A stretch of 64,000 bases of DNA from Cephalopachus bancanus (GCA_027257055.1 JAPVLO010000059.1:1798001-1862000), one strand, 5' to 3'; numbered from the stretch's first letter, positions 21,930 through 33,524 are shown. Translations and numbers: made by a program. The notes: generated from the letters alone by a model not told the origin.

Positions 21930-22450
21930 GAGATTTTTTTTCTTCCCTTGAAGACAAAACAAATTCCTAATGAAGCATAATGAATCCTAAAGAGGCACCA
22001 GTGCTCATTCCAACAGATGTTTATTGATTAGTGTTGACTGAACACAAACACAACCGAGTGTTGCTTGCCACTGTCGGTAAGTGGTGGGAAGCGGCACCCA
22101 CTCCCCCTCGTTATTTTACCTTTCAAAGACAAGCTGACAAATTTATTTTGTCATGAGCAGCTGTGTTCTTATTTTTAAAGGGTTGGCTTACAACTAAGAA
22201 AGCAAGCGGAGGGAACAGCCTTTTGGTGCCCAATGTGTTATCTGGCAAGGACAGATTGTTTTAGGGTGCAATGGAAAAGATTTTTAATGAAACTACATTT
22301 CAAACAAGCAGCATATGCTTGATTTTCCCTTCTGCGACTCATCCTGCCATTTGTTAATTTTTGTTATTGTTGTTCTCCGGGACTCCTAAATTTTCATACA
22401 AGCTGTCTCGTCCAGCACGAACACAGCTTAGGGTGAATTAACACTTGAGA
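21930..22450. promoter_or_regulatory. Candidate conserved non-coding element (enhancer-like)
   Basis: Repeat-free 500 bases with many homeodomain-type cores (TTATTGATTAG, TTAATG, TTTGTTAATT), high-information mixed words and several rare CpGs ('cgttattttacc', 'ctgcgactcatcc', 'ctcgtccagcacgaac') in an otherwise CpG-poor region. No open frame. This is a pattern-based guess: constraint cannot be measured from one genome. Confidence 0.35.
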
Positions 22451-23345
22451 TGCAAAAACCTGCACCTCCCACTCCAGCATTTTGTTTTTTTGTTTTCTTT
22501 CCCTTTTCAGATTTTTTTTTTACCTTCAACCAGGGTTTATTGGTGAGCCAATCAACTGAGCAACCAGGGAAGGAAAAAAATTTTTTTCCTCTATGTGACT
22601 TCTTAGAGCACCCAAGCCTAAAAATACAAGTTCAGAATATGTGTGGACCTATCAGTGTGTGCACACAATCATGGGGTCAGAGTCCAGATCAGAGGTTTCA
22701 AGAAACTCCAAAATTGGGAATTAGGAGGAAATTTTTTTCTCTCTAACACTGTAATGCCACATATTAATTTAAATGATTCTCTCAGAATGATTCTGTGGCC
22801 AGTTAAATAAAGTTCAAGAAAATGAATTTCAGTCTTCAGCACTCTGGGTCCTATTTGGAAGCAATCAGCTTTACAAGACCAAAACAAAAAAACCAGAAAA
22901 TTACAGGGAATAGGAAATTGTTGAATAGCAGCAGGTGTTTTGATAGATGCAAGAATGTTTCTCTTAAAAATGTGAACACCAATGGGAAAGAGGAATCGTT
23001 ATTATTATCTTTGTTGGAAAGGTCTTATAATAAGAATTCCCTTGAGTACAGGGACTAAAATCATGAATAGTCACGTCTGAAGAGTCCTGGTTCAAGAGGT
23101 GATTTTAATAAAACACTGTCTATGGAAGCTAAGGTGAAATGGATTTATAACCTATATTTTGAGTCTAACATTCTACAGTCTGGAGAGACTCGTCCCTTTC
23201 TGTAGGTTTCCCTTGAGAACAAAGGTGAGGCAGAACTTTTGAAGACAGTAAGAGAACGCCCGACATTTTTCAATAATGTGTATATCCACCAAAGGGAGAA
23301 ATGGGTCTTAGAAGCCTAGACAGACTTCTTGGTCAGCTCTGAGCT
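22451..23345. other. Unique sequence; no gene seen
   Basis: The 98-codon plus frame at 22450-22746 begins MQKPAPPTPAFCFFVF and runs through poly-T and poly-A stretches. It has no signal of selection visible and no family resemblance. Confidence 0.5.
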
Positions 23346-23349
23346 GAGG

Positions 23350-23545
23350 CAAACTTAGGTTTATGTCCAGGTTCCCCCATTCTTTAGTTGTATGACTTTG
23401 GGCAAGCCAAGTAAACTCCTTAAAAGTTCAATTTCCTCTTCTTTACTGTAGGCGTGATTATGACCATTTCAAGGGTCACTGTGCAGATGAAATGAATTAC
23501 CACAGGGTGTCGCATATGGTGAAAAGACATTAAACAGCAACAAAA
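23350..23545 (+). repeat. MIR SINE
   Basis: 'ttagttgtatgactttgggc aagcc', 'ttcaatttcctcttctttac t', 'ggtcactgtgcagatgaaat g' match MIR 'tagctgtgtgaccttgggcaagt', 'ctcagtttcctcatctgtaa' and 'gttgtgaggattaaatg'. Confidence 0.75.
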
Positions 23546-24765
23546 TATAATCAGAAATATTACCGATGTCAATTTCTCATTCTATACCATTTCCCCCATT
23601 CAGTTTCGAAATCATAAGTGTTCAACACCTTCATGGCAGGCCCTGTACAGACATGCCATGTTCCATTGCACATCAGCCTTGAATGGAATGGAATGTCCAT
23701 TGCTTGGTCAATGTTACAGAACTGCTTTATCATGAAGTAACCAGTGACCATGTAGCAAGATGACACAGGGACCTAGTAAGGATGGGTAATCAGAACCAAG
23801 ATGTTAGATTCAGGTGTGTGACTTGCTAAGTTCAGCTATGACACACATATAAATAGCATAATCTAAAGTTAAATACTGACTTGGTAGAATATATAAGAGG
23901 CTTAACAAGTCCCACATGGGGCCTTGTAAGACCTAGAGCCACTTAACCCTGGACAATGAGAATATTATTGCTACCAACACCAACTCAAGTGTGTCTCTCA
24001 TGAAGAATGAAGAACTGTAGAGACTTGTGAAGCTTGGTTTCCTAGGCTCCTTTCCCGGCATGCTTTGGCTGGGAAGATATCCTTGGTACCCACTGCAGTA
24101 AACTATAAACTGCAGTAAGTTTTATGGGTTAGGGTTCTTATTCTCACCAATCCTCTAACCTACACCTCTAAGGGTGCCTATCTTTCACTCCTCTCGAGTT
24201 ACCAGTCATATGAGGGGATCAGTCAGTTCCTCTCTGCAGGTTCCATTCTGCCCCAGATTCTGAACCAATCAAACTCCCTGACCAGTGGAATACAGGCCCT
24301 CTGAACCCAAATCTTAATAGCAAGTCACCCTGGCCCCTGGCACCCTGCTTGTACAGGTTGCTTATACTCCAGTTTAGGGCACTGAGCACCTGTCTTTTTA
24401 CTCAGTCTAGGCCTCAAGGGCATATCCAGTACTTCTGTTCTTTTGGGATTGGATTTCTCCCTTGTCCCCTTGAGGTACTTTAGGGAGCAGAAGGAAACCA
24501 ATATTTGCTGGCCCCTACCCAGAGCTTTCACTAAACGGATCTACTTGTTGCTTTTCAGTCAGGGCCTGGGCTCTCTCACTTCCACATATTTGTTCCTGGC
24601 TTCTCTTTCCGTCAATCCCAACTCCCTTACAATAAAATCCCTCCCAGTCGAATGCCAATTCTTCCATGAACCCCAGTCAGACAGGGTGTATCTCTCTCTC
24701 CTAACTCTTGATTCCTCACTTCTGGCACTTCTCACAGCTTCCAGTGATGACAATTATTGGTAGGT
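23546..24765. other. Unassigned; slightly GC-richer, no gene supported
   Basis: The part 24000-24760 is richer in C and G than its surroundings and carries open frames on both strands (106 and 68 codons), but no protein family was recognised. It could be an old LTR or LINE body joined to the L2 that follows. Confidence 0.4.
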
Positions 24766-24769
24766 CTTC

Positions 24770-25395
24770 TCTTTCTGATTAAATTCTTTACTGACTTCCA
24801 AACATCATCTCCTTATCCACTCATATTTCCTCTCATCTATTTTCCACCCCAACAGTATAGTGACCTTCAAACACAATTCTGATTCCCTTTGCTTCTAGTC
24901 TTTCAGTTATTACCCATTGTACTTAGGATGAAGTCAACCTTAAACAAAATCTAGAAGACTTTAGTGGTCCTATTATCTTTACTGTCCCATCTCACATCTT
25001 CAGTCTTCTCTAGTTTTTGTGCTGCTACCACACCAACCTCTCTCCCCTACCACAGGGCTTCTGCATGTGTTCTCATCCCTCCCTTGAACCTGGATCTCTG
25101 CCCTCACTTAGTTAATACCTATTCATCCTTTAAATCTCCTGTGGTCTTCTCAACTAGGCCAACTCTCTTTGATCTAAGATGTCCTAGCACAAATAAGTCT
25201 TTATAGAACACATCAAAGATGTGATTTTAAGTTTTTTATTAATTTCCTGCTACCCAACTAGACTGTAACCTCCCTGATGGCAGAAATCATGTTAGATGTT
25301 GTTCAACATTTTATCCCCATGGGTTTCCAGAATACATATCATAGTTTTTCAATTAGCATTTGCTGATTGAAGTTATTTGGGCCAAGGACCAGGTT
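24770..25395 (+). repeat. L2 LINE, C-terminal coding and 3' UTR part
   Basis: Motif order fits L2: 'acttaggatgaagtcaacct', 'cacagggcttctgcatgtgt tc', 'tcatcctttaaatctcctgt ggtcttctcaactaggccaa', 'actagactgtaacctccctg atggcag', 'agcatttgctgattgaa'. The 80-codon frame at 24964 is a remnant with stops either side. Confidence 0.75.
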
Positions 25396-25577
25396 TCATT
25401 GTTCTTCTTAGTCCACTAATTTCTGGCATATAGAAGAGGCTCCGTAACTGTCCTCCACCAATAATAATATAGGTATGGTATTTAAAAGCTTCCTGTTTCT
25501 CCTTATGCTACTCTTAAGCAGGACCAGAGAAGCAATACTTCACAGGGGGCATTGTGGAGTCTTCAAGCACGATATTT

Positions 25578-25616
25578 CAAAAAAAAAAAAAAGAAAGAAA
25601 GAAAGAAAAAAAAACC
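25578..25616. repeat. (A)n/(GAAA)n simple repeat
   Basis: A run of about 14 A, then four GAAA units, then A again. Frames through it read poly-Lys and are artefacts. Confidence 0.9.
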
Positions 25617-26600
25617 CACAAAACTGGTCTGTGCCATATATAAGGAAGAATATGGTCCTCCTGGGCCACAGTGGCATTTTTCAACAACTGATATGGATTG
25701 CCTCATAATTGCTACAGCCATAGCAATCTATACTGGCCATAAAGGCAGGCCAAAGGGAACTGCTATGACCCCAAAGTGTTACCATTGCCCATCTATTTGG
25801 CTAAGTTGTACCCCAACCCAAAAATGAAGGATGGTTTGTACAAAGTGCACAAGAGAAGAAAGAATAATAAAAGAAAAGTTGTGTTCTCACTCCGTTTGTG
25901 GTTTGCCTCGTTTTCTTCAGGAAGCCTAGGAGCCTTATTTTCCAAAGGAAGAAACAGTGAACTTTGCCCTTTAAACCTTACTTCTAAATATGATGAATAG
26001 ATGCTTCATCTCTAAAATTAAACACCTACATGATGGCTACAGGACCAGGTGTTTAGGCCATTCTGGCCTAGTTCTACTGACTGACTGTTCCAGTGCCAAT
26101 ATAACACTTTCACCCAGCATGAGAAACAAACACAGACTTTATTTTCTACCTCATCTACCTTGCATTTCATCGTGCTTAAAACTGCCACATATTAAGTGGC
26201 AGTAACACAATCAGCAAACCTAATGAAGGATAAACCCATGTAAAGGCAACCGTGTTTTGCATACAGAGAGTATCGATTTTATACATATCTAAATGACTGC
26301 AGTGTTTACAGGAGCCAAGACTGATAAATGTTCAATCACAAAACTCACATTAAAAGCTGTACATGACTTTACGTAGGTGAATTCCAATTTCATGTTTGAA
26401 AGCTACCTAACAGTCAAAGGTTAAGGGGGAATGTGGAAATCAAATCTATAGTAGGGAGAAAAGTTCTACTCCAACTCCAGACCTTACATTATATTAATCC
26501 AACAAGAGCAGGTTTCATCTCTATCATGACTATTCATAACAAATAATTCTGATTATACTCAATGCCAGGCCCAGAATTCTCTAGTTCTTGTTCTGGCTTT
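25617..26600. other. Unassigned; possible relic coding sequence at 25550-25830
   Basis: The plus frame at 25552-25827 contains YGPPGPQWHFSTTDMDC and TAIAIYTGHKGRPKG, which look more protein-like than the surrounding frames, but the start lies in a poly-A run and no family was recognised. Remaining sequence is unremarkable. Confidence 0.35.
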
Positions 26601-26634
26601 ACTTTCTGCATTGCAATTACCACCATCTCACATG

Positions 26635-26795
26635 TGTGGATTTTACTATTTTACTTTCTGTGTGTCCCTACCTCCTCAACTGAAATGTAAACTCTATGAA
26701 GGTGGGGATTTTTATCAGTTTTATTCACTGCTGTATCTCCAGAAGCTAGGACACAGGGGACTCTCTAAGATTATTGCTGAATGAATGAGTGAGAT
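26635..26795 (+). repeat. L2 LINE 3' end
   Basis: 'ctcaactgaaatgtaaactc tatgaaggtggggattttta tcagttttattcactgctgt atctccagaagctaggacac' matches the L2 tail closely, finishing 'ttgctgaatgaatgag'. Confidence 0.85.
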
Positions 26796-26864
26796 TCCCA
26801 GCATTTGCTAGGCACTGCTCTTATTGCTATTCATGAATTAGAAATAGGCAGCATAAATGATGAA

Positions 26865-27115
26865 CCCAGAGCTTAGGCTTGAGAGTCAGATCATCTAAGC
26901 CTTGTTAAATTTTTATATTGAGCAAGTCTCTTAACCTCTCTATTCCTAAGTGGCCTCCTCTAAAATGATGATAAGCATACTATCTCTAAGGGTTAGTATG
27001 AGATGTAATGAGTTATTAGATATAAGATGTTTTGCACAGTTCTTGGGCACACAGTCATTATACAACAAATATTAGCCATTATTTTTCTATTCTTACTATT
27101 ATTTTTTATATTTAT
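26865..27115 (+). repeat. MIR SINE
   Basis: 'agcaagtctcttaacctctc tattcctaagtggcctcctc taaaatgatgataagcatac' and 'gagatgtaatgagttattag' then 'cacagttcttgggcacacag' follow the MIR order from head to tail. Confidence 0.8.
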
Positions 27116-27600
27116 TAATAACAATTATAATCTGCAAAACAACCTTAAAATATAGGTGCTACTATTTATTATTCTCTTTCTACAGTTGACACTTAGAGCA
27201 AGAGAACACTTCTACATAAAGTTGCAAGATGGTGAAGAGTAAAAAAAAAAGGTAAGAGGAAAAGAATGGGAGGGAGGAAAAGTAAGACAAAGGTATTATA
27301 ACAAGAATAATCCAAGGTATGAGCCTAGGAATTAAAAGCTTCATTTGGTTAAGAGGTGGATTCCGGGAGCTTGTGGGTGTCAAGTAGGCCCAGAGTAGAT
27401 ACTTAACCTTAGCAGAACTAGAACTGGCAACAAACTATAGAAAGCCAAAGGTGAGAGGGGGAATTAGCAGACTGGGCTAGGAATTCAGACTACATGACTT
27501 TGAATTTTGACTCCCTGGCTCCATTTTCTTTATTCTCATAGACAGTAAGAGCTTCCATTCCCCTGCTTGCACTAGAATTTTCCAAGACAGCCCAGATTAT
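27116..27600. other. No gene; unassigned
   Basis: AT-rich, with a purine-rich patch at 27237-27300. Nothing further recognised. Confidence 0.5.
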
Positions 27601-27602
27601 TA

Positions 27603-27818
27603 GTGAGAGTGTAAGTTCTCCATTCAGCTGGACTTGGATTCAGACAACTCAATTACTTACACACTGAGTGACTTTGGACAATTTATTTAATAATTTAATA
27701 ACTCTTCATTTATTTATTTGCAAAATGGAGGAACTAACTGCATCTACCACATACAGGTGTCATGAAGATGAAATGAAATGGTTTCTGAAAAGTATTGTAT
27801 GCAATTTATAGGCCAAGG
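27603..27818 (+). repeat. MIR SINE
   Basis: 'ggacttggattcagacaact' (tRNA-like head), 'cactgagtgactttggacaa tttatttaataatttaataa', 'tgcaaaatggaggaactaac tgcatctacc' and 'gtcatgaagatgaaatgaaa tgg' match MIR. Confidence 0.75.
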
Positions 27819-27819
27819 A

Positions 27820-28755
27820 AACTTTCAACAATCACACAAGCTGAAGCAACATTCGACTTGGCTGAGCAAATGTTTTTGGTAAAATCAAAGCGTTTTCTCT
27901 TCCCTGCCCTGATTCCCCAGAAAAGAATAATATATGGCATTGCAAATGCTAAAACATTCCTGAAAGCATGCTAACAATAAGCAACTACCATTTTTAATGT
28001 CTTGGGCAAATCAGCTTAATTTGCAAATACAAAAAAAAAAATCCAAATAATCAGGTACTTTACAATAACAAGTCAGAAAGTTATTTAGAAACTTTGTCTT
28101 AAGACCAGATAAAGGCAAACACATCATTTTTGTCGTGGGGTGGTCATAAGAAAAGAGAATAAGGAAGAGGGAGTAAAATCCTAGTATCCAATGACTCCGT
28201 GCACCCTCCCTTGTCCCCTATCCAACCTACCACAACCATTCATCACATTAGATGCTTATAATCTATCTCAACCAAATCTAGATTTGCCTTCACACTTTCC
28301 AAATATCTAGGTTTGCCCTAGAAATATTGACAAGGGAGAGTGAATTTCAGTTTAGACTAAAAGGCCAGTCGTTTCAAAATATCAAGTGGAATAATATCTC
28401 CTCATCCTTCACTGTGCTAATAAAACTTATACAACAAAGAAATCCTGACCTTCAGAGGTCAACCATTCAAGGAAGAAAGCAAGTGTGCAAGAAATCTCTG
28501 AGATTAGTTTGGAACTAGACATGCCTTGAAGACACATTAAATGGGGAAGGGGTTTTTAATTGAGGCGCTGCATACTGCCCGGGGACCTCTGAATGGCAGT
28601 GTCAGTGGGGTGAGGGGGTGGGGGACAGAAGTGGGGATATTAGGGGAGATAGTGAGAACCTGGCAAAATTGTCTGGTAATGTGCTTTTTCCCCAAAGAGC
28701 TGGGATACAGTTTTCCTCAGCTGATCAAAAGGGGCCCCAGAACTAAAAGACATTA
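27820..28755. other. Unique sequence; no gene seen
   Basis: No repeat recognised. A G-rich patch at 28600-28650 ('gggtgagggggtgggggaca') is the only compositional feature. Confidence 0.5.
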
Positions 28756-28764
28756 AGAATCTAG

Positions 28765-28905
28765 AAGGTATTTTCAACTGTCTCATTTTATAGATAGCAC
28801 AACTGAGTCCCAAATAAAATTGGCTTTCTAAAGTTCACATATCTGCGAATGGTCCTGACTTTGCCACAAGACAAGTCCCCTAGATCCCATCCTGCTGTTT
28901 CTTCC
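28765..28905 (-). repeat. MIR SINE, degenerate
   Basis: 'gtctcattttatagatagca caactgagtcccaaataaaa' and 'actttgccacaagacaagtc ccctag' are a weak antisense MIR match. Confidence 0.45.
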
Positions 28906-28913
28906 ATCTATCT

Positions 28914-29238
28914 TTTCTTTTTTTTTTAAATAATCAATATTTTTTATTATGATATTGTGGGGTACTGTTAAGGGTTAGGTATACAAATACGTTTCATTCA
29001 GGCACCCTTATTGATAAGAGGTGTTTTCCCGTCCCCAGACAGATATTTACTACTGTTAATCCCATCTCCCTTCCCCCCACCATAGTTTCCCACTACCATC
29101 AGTCATTTTCTTATAGTATTACATTGGATGTTCAAGGTCCACTATATGAGTGAGAACATGTGATACTTGGATCTTTGTTTCTGTGAGAGGTCACTCAGTA
29201 TTATAGACTCTAGTTCCATCCAGGTTGCTGCGAAATTC
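28914..29238 (-). mobile_element. L1 LINE 3' end, 5'-truncated
   Basis: Starts with poly-T at 28914-28928 (the A tail of a minus-strand insertion). It runs through 'gtggggtactgttaagggtt aggtatac' and 'atctcccttccccccaccat' to 'ccactatatgagtgagaaca tgtgatacttggatctttgt' and 'ctctagttccatccaggttg c', the well-known primate L1 3' UTR layout. Its terminal ~100 bases match the small insertion in Tigger1 at 18.9 kb. Confidence 0.88.
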
Positions 29239-29805
29239 AAGCTACTTAGAGTACTCTCCTTGCTAAACTGACTATAGTTTCTGCTCCCTTCTCAACATTT
29301 TGATTGAGGGTTAGTGAAAAAGTAGGCATCCCTGAAGCACTTCTTTAAAATAAAGCCAGCCTACCAAATCAGCACTGATGTACAGCTTTGGTAGAAGAAC
29401 CCACCATTGGCCACAATAATAGTAAAGAAAAAGCGTCATAAAAAAGAAACACATTTAAGTTCCCAGCCTCAAAGAGATTATTACATACAATGACAGGGGT
29501 TCCTCTTTGCATCAAGGCTGAACAAAGAAACTGGATTTAACTTTATATTTCGTTAACATCAGCAGAGGTTCAGTTTGAAGACAATTAAAATTAGAATATG
29601 AAACTGCTCCTTTGCACAGTTCCCCTTAACAAATCAAAGCTAAGAGAATCTCTCATGCCAGACTTGAATGTCTTTATAAATGTCTATCTGTAGCCCCAGG
29701 ACAAAAGATTACACACAAAAAAGTCAAATAAACCAAGGGCATTTTTTAGGCCAAGTTTCTGATAGCTTTAGTTGTCCTACCTATTAATTCATAGAGACAC
29801 AATGA
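29239..29805. other. No gene or recognisable repeat
   Basis: Unique AT-rich sequence between the L1 end and the Alu monomer. Confidence 0.5.
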
Positions 29806-29806
29806 A

Positions 29807-30132
29807 AAAAGAAAGAATCTGGGTGCAGTGGCATGTGCCTGTAGTCTTAGCTACTCATGAGACCGAGGTGAGAGGATCACTTGAATGCAGGAGCTTAAAG
29901 ATGTAATGAGCTATGGTTGACCACTGCACACCAGCCTGAGCAACAGAGACCCTTTTTTGAAGGAAGGTAGGAAGGAAGGAAGGTAGGAAGGAAGGAAGGT
30001 AGGAAGGAGGGAGGGAGGGAGGGAGGGAGGGAGGGAGAGAGGGAGGGAGGGAGAGAGGGAGGGAGGGAGGAGGGAGGGAAGGAAGGAAGGAAGGAAGGAA
30101 GGAAGGAAGGAAGGAAGGAAGGAAAAGAAAGA
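29807..30132 (+). mobile_element. Free Alu right monomer with expanded GGAA tail
   Basis: About 140 bases of a single Alu arm (29819-29957): 'tgggtgcagtggcatgtgcc tgtagtcttagctactcatg' to 'ccagcctgagcaacagagac cc'. The purine microsatellite 29960-30122 follows as its tail. The duplication aaaagaaaga lies at 29807-29816 and 30123-30132, so monomer plus repeat is one insertion. Confidence 0.75.
29960..30124. repeat. Compound (GGAA)n/(GGGA)n microsatellite
   Basis: About 165 bases: interrupted GGAA/GGTA units, then GGGA units with GAGA interruptions, then about 14 clean GGAA units. The 136-codon minus-strand frame across it (repeated Leu-Pro-Ser-Phe) is an artefact. Confidence 0.97.
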
Positions 30133-30254
30133 GGAAATGATAATTAGAATATTCAGCAGTTGGTGATAATGTTCGTTTTTTAAGTATCACTTTTTCTAGG
30201 AGGACAGCCATCAGATCAGTTGTTAAGAATATCATCAGGCAAGAGGACAGTATT

Positions 30255-30515
30255 ATTAAATACATTTAGCGAGCGATTACTATGTGCCAGACACTATGCT
30301 ATGTGTGGACCATTACATACAATGTCAATTCATCCTCGTAACATCCCTGTGAGTATTAATCTAAGATTAATAGATTATCTAAGATTGTCATTAATCTAAG
30401 ATTACAGAGGAGGAAACTGAGGCCCCCAAACAGGCTAAACAACTTGCTTCAGTGACATGAATAATCTGGACTCAAACTCCAAAGCCCGTGTGCTTTTACT
30501 CACTATGATCTGTGG
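30255..30515 (-). repeat. MIR SINE with internal small tandem expansion
   Basis: Antisense MIR: 'cgattactatgtgccagaca ctatgctatgtgtgg', 'cctcgtaacatccctgtgag', 'acagaggaggaaactgaggc cc', 'ggactcaaactccaaagccc gtgtgc'. At 30355-30404 the word attaatctaagatta occurs twice, with a partial third copy between. Confidence 0.88.
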
Positions 30516-30519
30516 TTTT

Positions 30520-32865
30520 GGCCAGCAAATTTGGGGAATTCCTATCATAAAGCTGTGTTGATAGGGCTACCTTACATGCCAATTACAACTTTATTTAAAA
30601 TTTAAAGTACTGTATTTCTTCCTGAAAAGGGAAATAAAATATGAGATACCTACAACATAACTATGCTTTAGTTAGAGTCCTTAAATCACTCATGTAAAAT
30701 TAGCTATACCCATGATCTGAATATTTAAAATATAATTAAAAGCCCTACTATAAATGTTAAAGACTGGAATACAGCTAATTAATTAGCTAGTGCCCTTCTG
30801 TTTACCTCTTGATATTTCTACTTGGTTATCTGAAACAATCCAACCCAGTAACTAAATAGAAGCTTAGAACCAATGGGTTCTTGTATGGGCTCGGGAGCTG
30901 GGAGGAAGGACACTCTTCACCCTCTAAAATTACTGAAAAGCTATTGAATAGACATATGTACATTTTTTCTCAAGCTTCTCAAAAGGGCCCAGAACCTAAA
31001 AAAAAAGAAATAAAGGCTAAAACTCAAAGTTCTGGATACCTGTGAGATGATATTTCATCCAGCACACCATGTTACTGCTTCCCAGGCTATTCCCCAAAAG
31101 AAAGTAAGTCAAGTTTCCAAATTATGGAGGGACAAAGGTAGTGAGAAGCAAGTCTGAACCTAATAGTTATACAACTCACTGAATATGTCTGTGCATCTGG
31201 AGGCTTAGAAATTCAGCAGACAGATGTTTCCAAGCCATGGAGTTGTTGGAGTGCTGCTTTTTCTGACATTGTTTTGGTTTCCCATTGAACATTGAATATA
31301 TAAGCAGTTTTGATATGTGTGCCTAAACATGTCACACTGAGGCCAAGATACTCCAAAGCCAAAGCCAGGATCCACCCAGACTTCCAAATCACTTCTCAGA
31401 ATCACCCAGGAAAATCTTGACCTTGGTCTTGTGGATCTGAAGAACTATAGAAGTAAGGCAGCATTTTAGATTCACAGGTTGTTTGTGCAGTTAATGCATT
31501 AATAACTAACTCATCAAAGACAAAGACGCTTTTTATAAGTTAGCATTTCACTCACTGACTTTTAATCACATATTTTTCATATGTTTCCATTTCCAAGATT
31601 CAGGGAAAACAAGATGTTTAGTAGGAAACATTTATAGCAGAGACTTTATAAATTACTTGACAGACTTGGGAGAGGACAGTATTTCTCAAAACACCAGGTA
31701 TAGGAAAAAAATACAGTAGAGACTCTCTTAAGAACATTTAATTTTCTATGGATACCAAAATCTTTCCTACATAGAAATATCTCAGGCAAGGTAAGAAAAT
31801 GCTGATAAAGCCCATTTAGAATGTGTATGTGTGAGCATACTATATGTGGAGGGGCTACATATAGTCTAGAGTCTCAATGTGCCCCATTGATCTGGGATGT
31901 TCTGTGGGGCTTTACTGGATAAATGAGAAATGGGTTTGTCACTATACTCCCAAACTGCCCATAAATGAGTGAGCCCATGGGACAAGAGTATATGTTTTCA
32001 ACAAGAAAGGAACTGTGAAAATGAGCGTCACTGTCCTCCTACATAAAGAGCAACAGCAAAATGAGAATTAAATGCAGCACTTTCTTAATGGGAGGCTCAA
32101 GGAACTCTAGAGGATGAAGCAGTAGCTCTCCTCCAGTCCTTCCCAGCATATTAAGGCCAGCTGACAACACTGTTCAACAGAGAAGACTTAATGTGTCTGA
32201 CAGATGGCAAATACACCATATTGACTTTTCCTCCTAATTTAACAAATTTGAATCTTTTGTCAATTTTCGTTCCCCCAGTGAAAAGATATTCTAAAACACC
32301 ACTTCAGCTTACATTGCTCTTTTCCTCCTCTCCCTCTTACACATTATGTTTGACACTGTCTAAAGAAACTAAAACTAACTCGTTAAATTAACTCATCTTC
32401 CCAGCTATCGACAATCATCACAAATTTAGACATCGGCATGAGTGTTAATTCCTCATTTTTGCTAACTGAGAGGCAGTCTCACTTCAGACCACGGGAAGTT
32501 AAATGAATGGACAGCAGGGATTCTGTGAACTCTTAGAAACAACACACAAAAGTATGCATTTGTATTCTTCAGTTGAAGAAAGGAAAAGGGCCCTAGTTTT
32601 ATCCAATTTCTGATGGTTTAATGCTTCTGCTTTAGTTAAAAGTTGTTACAGTTAGCCATAATTTTACAGTCTTTATTGCACTTTGGAATTTCAGGGGAGT
32701 TGACATGTCAGATGGATAGGATAAGGGCAGAGAAGAGCTTCAAACTCTGGCGAAACTCCCTGGACCACAAAGCTGACCAAGTTGCCTCAAGTGTCACTCA
32801 AGTTCAGTTAGCACAGAGAAGGCAGGGCCAGACCAAATACAATTTGTGCCACAAGGAGGCAAGAG
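30520..32865. other. Large unique block; no gene seen
   Basis: About 2.3 kb with no repeat recognised. Short frames (66 codons at 31205 minus and 32191 plus) show nothing. Upstream of the LTR at 32.9 kb the 129-codon plus frame is partly LTR sequence. Confidence 0.5.
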
Positions 32866-32869
32866 GCCC

Positions 32870-33083
32870 TTTCCTACCATCAGCTCATCCCTTTTATCAC
32901 GTGAGGACACAGCAAGAAGACTGCATCTATGAACCACAAAGTGGGCCCTCACCAGATAAAAAATTGTCCAGTGTTTTGATCTTGGACTCCCCAGCCTCCA
33001 TAACTCTGAGAAATAAATGTTGGTTTTTATAGATCACCAGTTTATGGTTTGATGCTATAGTATCCCAAACAAACTAAGACACT
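32870..33083 (+). mobile_element. MLT1-type LTR fragment (ERVL-MaLR), 3' part
   Basis: 'cacgtgaggacacagcaaga agactgcatctatgaaccac aaagtgggccctcaccagat', 'tgatcttggactccccagcc tccataactctgagaaataa' and the end 'cccaaacaaactaagaca' match the MLT1A/B 3' half. No internal genes. Confidence 0.85.
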
Positions 33084-33203
33084 GTTTTTCATAATTTCAA
33101 GCATGTGCTAAAATTAAGTATAATCTTAACTATGAACATAAAATTCTGTCAAACTTGAAAATAACACTAGTTTCTCTGGAAATTCTTTGTTGTTATGTTA
33201 CTT

Positions 33204-33522
33204 AAGAATATCAATAGGCCGGGCTCAGTGGCTCAGCCTATAATCCTGCGCTTTGGGAGGCCAAGGTGAGTGAATTGCCTGAGCCCGCGGGTTCAAGACC
33301 CGCCTGGGCAACTTGGCGAGACCTCATCTCTACAATAAATCAAAAATTAGCCGGGCGTGGTAGCGCACACCTGTAGTTCCAGCTACATGGAAGGCTAAGG
33401 TGGAAGGATCGCCGGAGCCCAGAAGGTCGAGGCTGTGGTGGCCGGGAGCGGCCACTGCACTCCAGTCTGGATGACAGAGTGAGACTCCAACTCAAAAAAA
33501 AAAAAAAAAAAGAATATCAATA
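33204..33522 (+). mobile_element. Alu SINE with clear target-site duplication
   Basis: Body 33217-33510, starting ggccgggctcagtggctc. The duplication agaatatcaata lies at 33205-33216 and 33511-33522. It keeps the full GGGCAACTTGGCGAGACC and a GCGCTTTGGGAGG left arm, so it belongs to a different subfamily from the copies at 6.2, 17.5 and 34.8 kb, while sharing ACAATAAATC and GACTCCAACTC. Confidence 0.93.
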
Positions 33523-33524
33523 GA

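Noticed and set aside
23680..23700. GAATG repeats suggesting satellite
   Set aside because: Only three units; chance.
29855..30265. 136-codon minus-strand frame, the longest in the window
   Set aside because: It reads through the GGAA/GGGA microsatellite (Leu-Pro-Ser-Phe repeats) and an Alu monomer, so it is a composition artefact.
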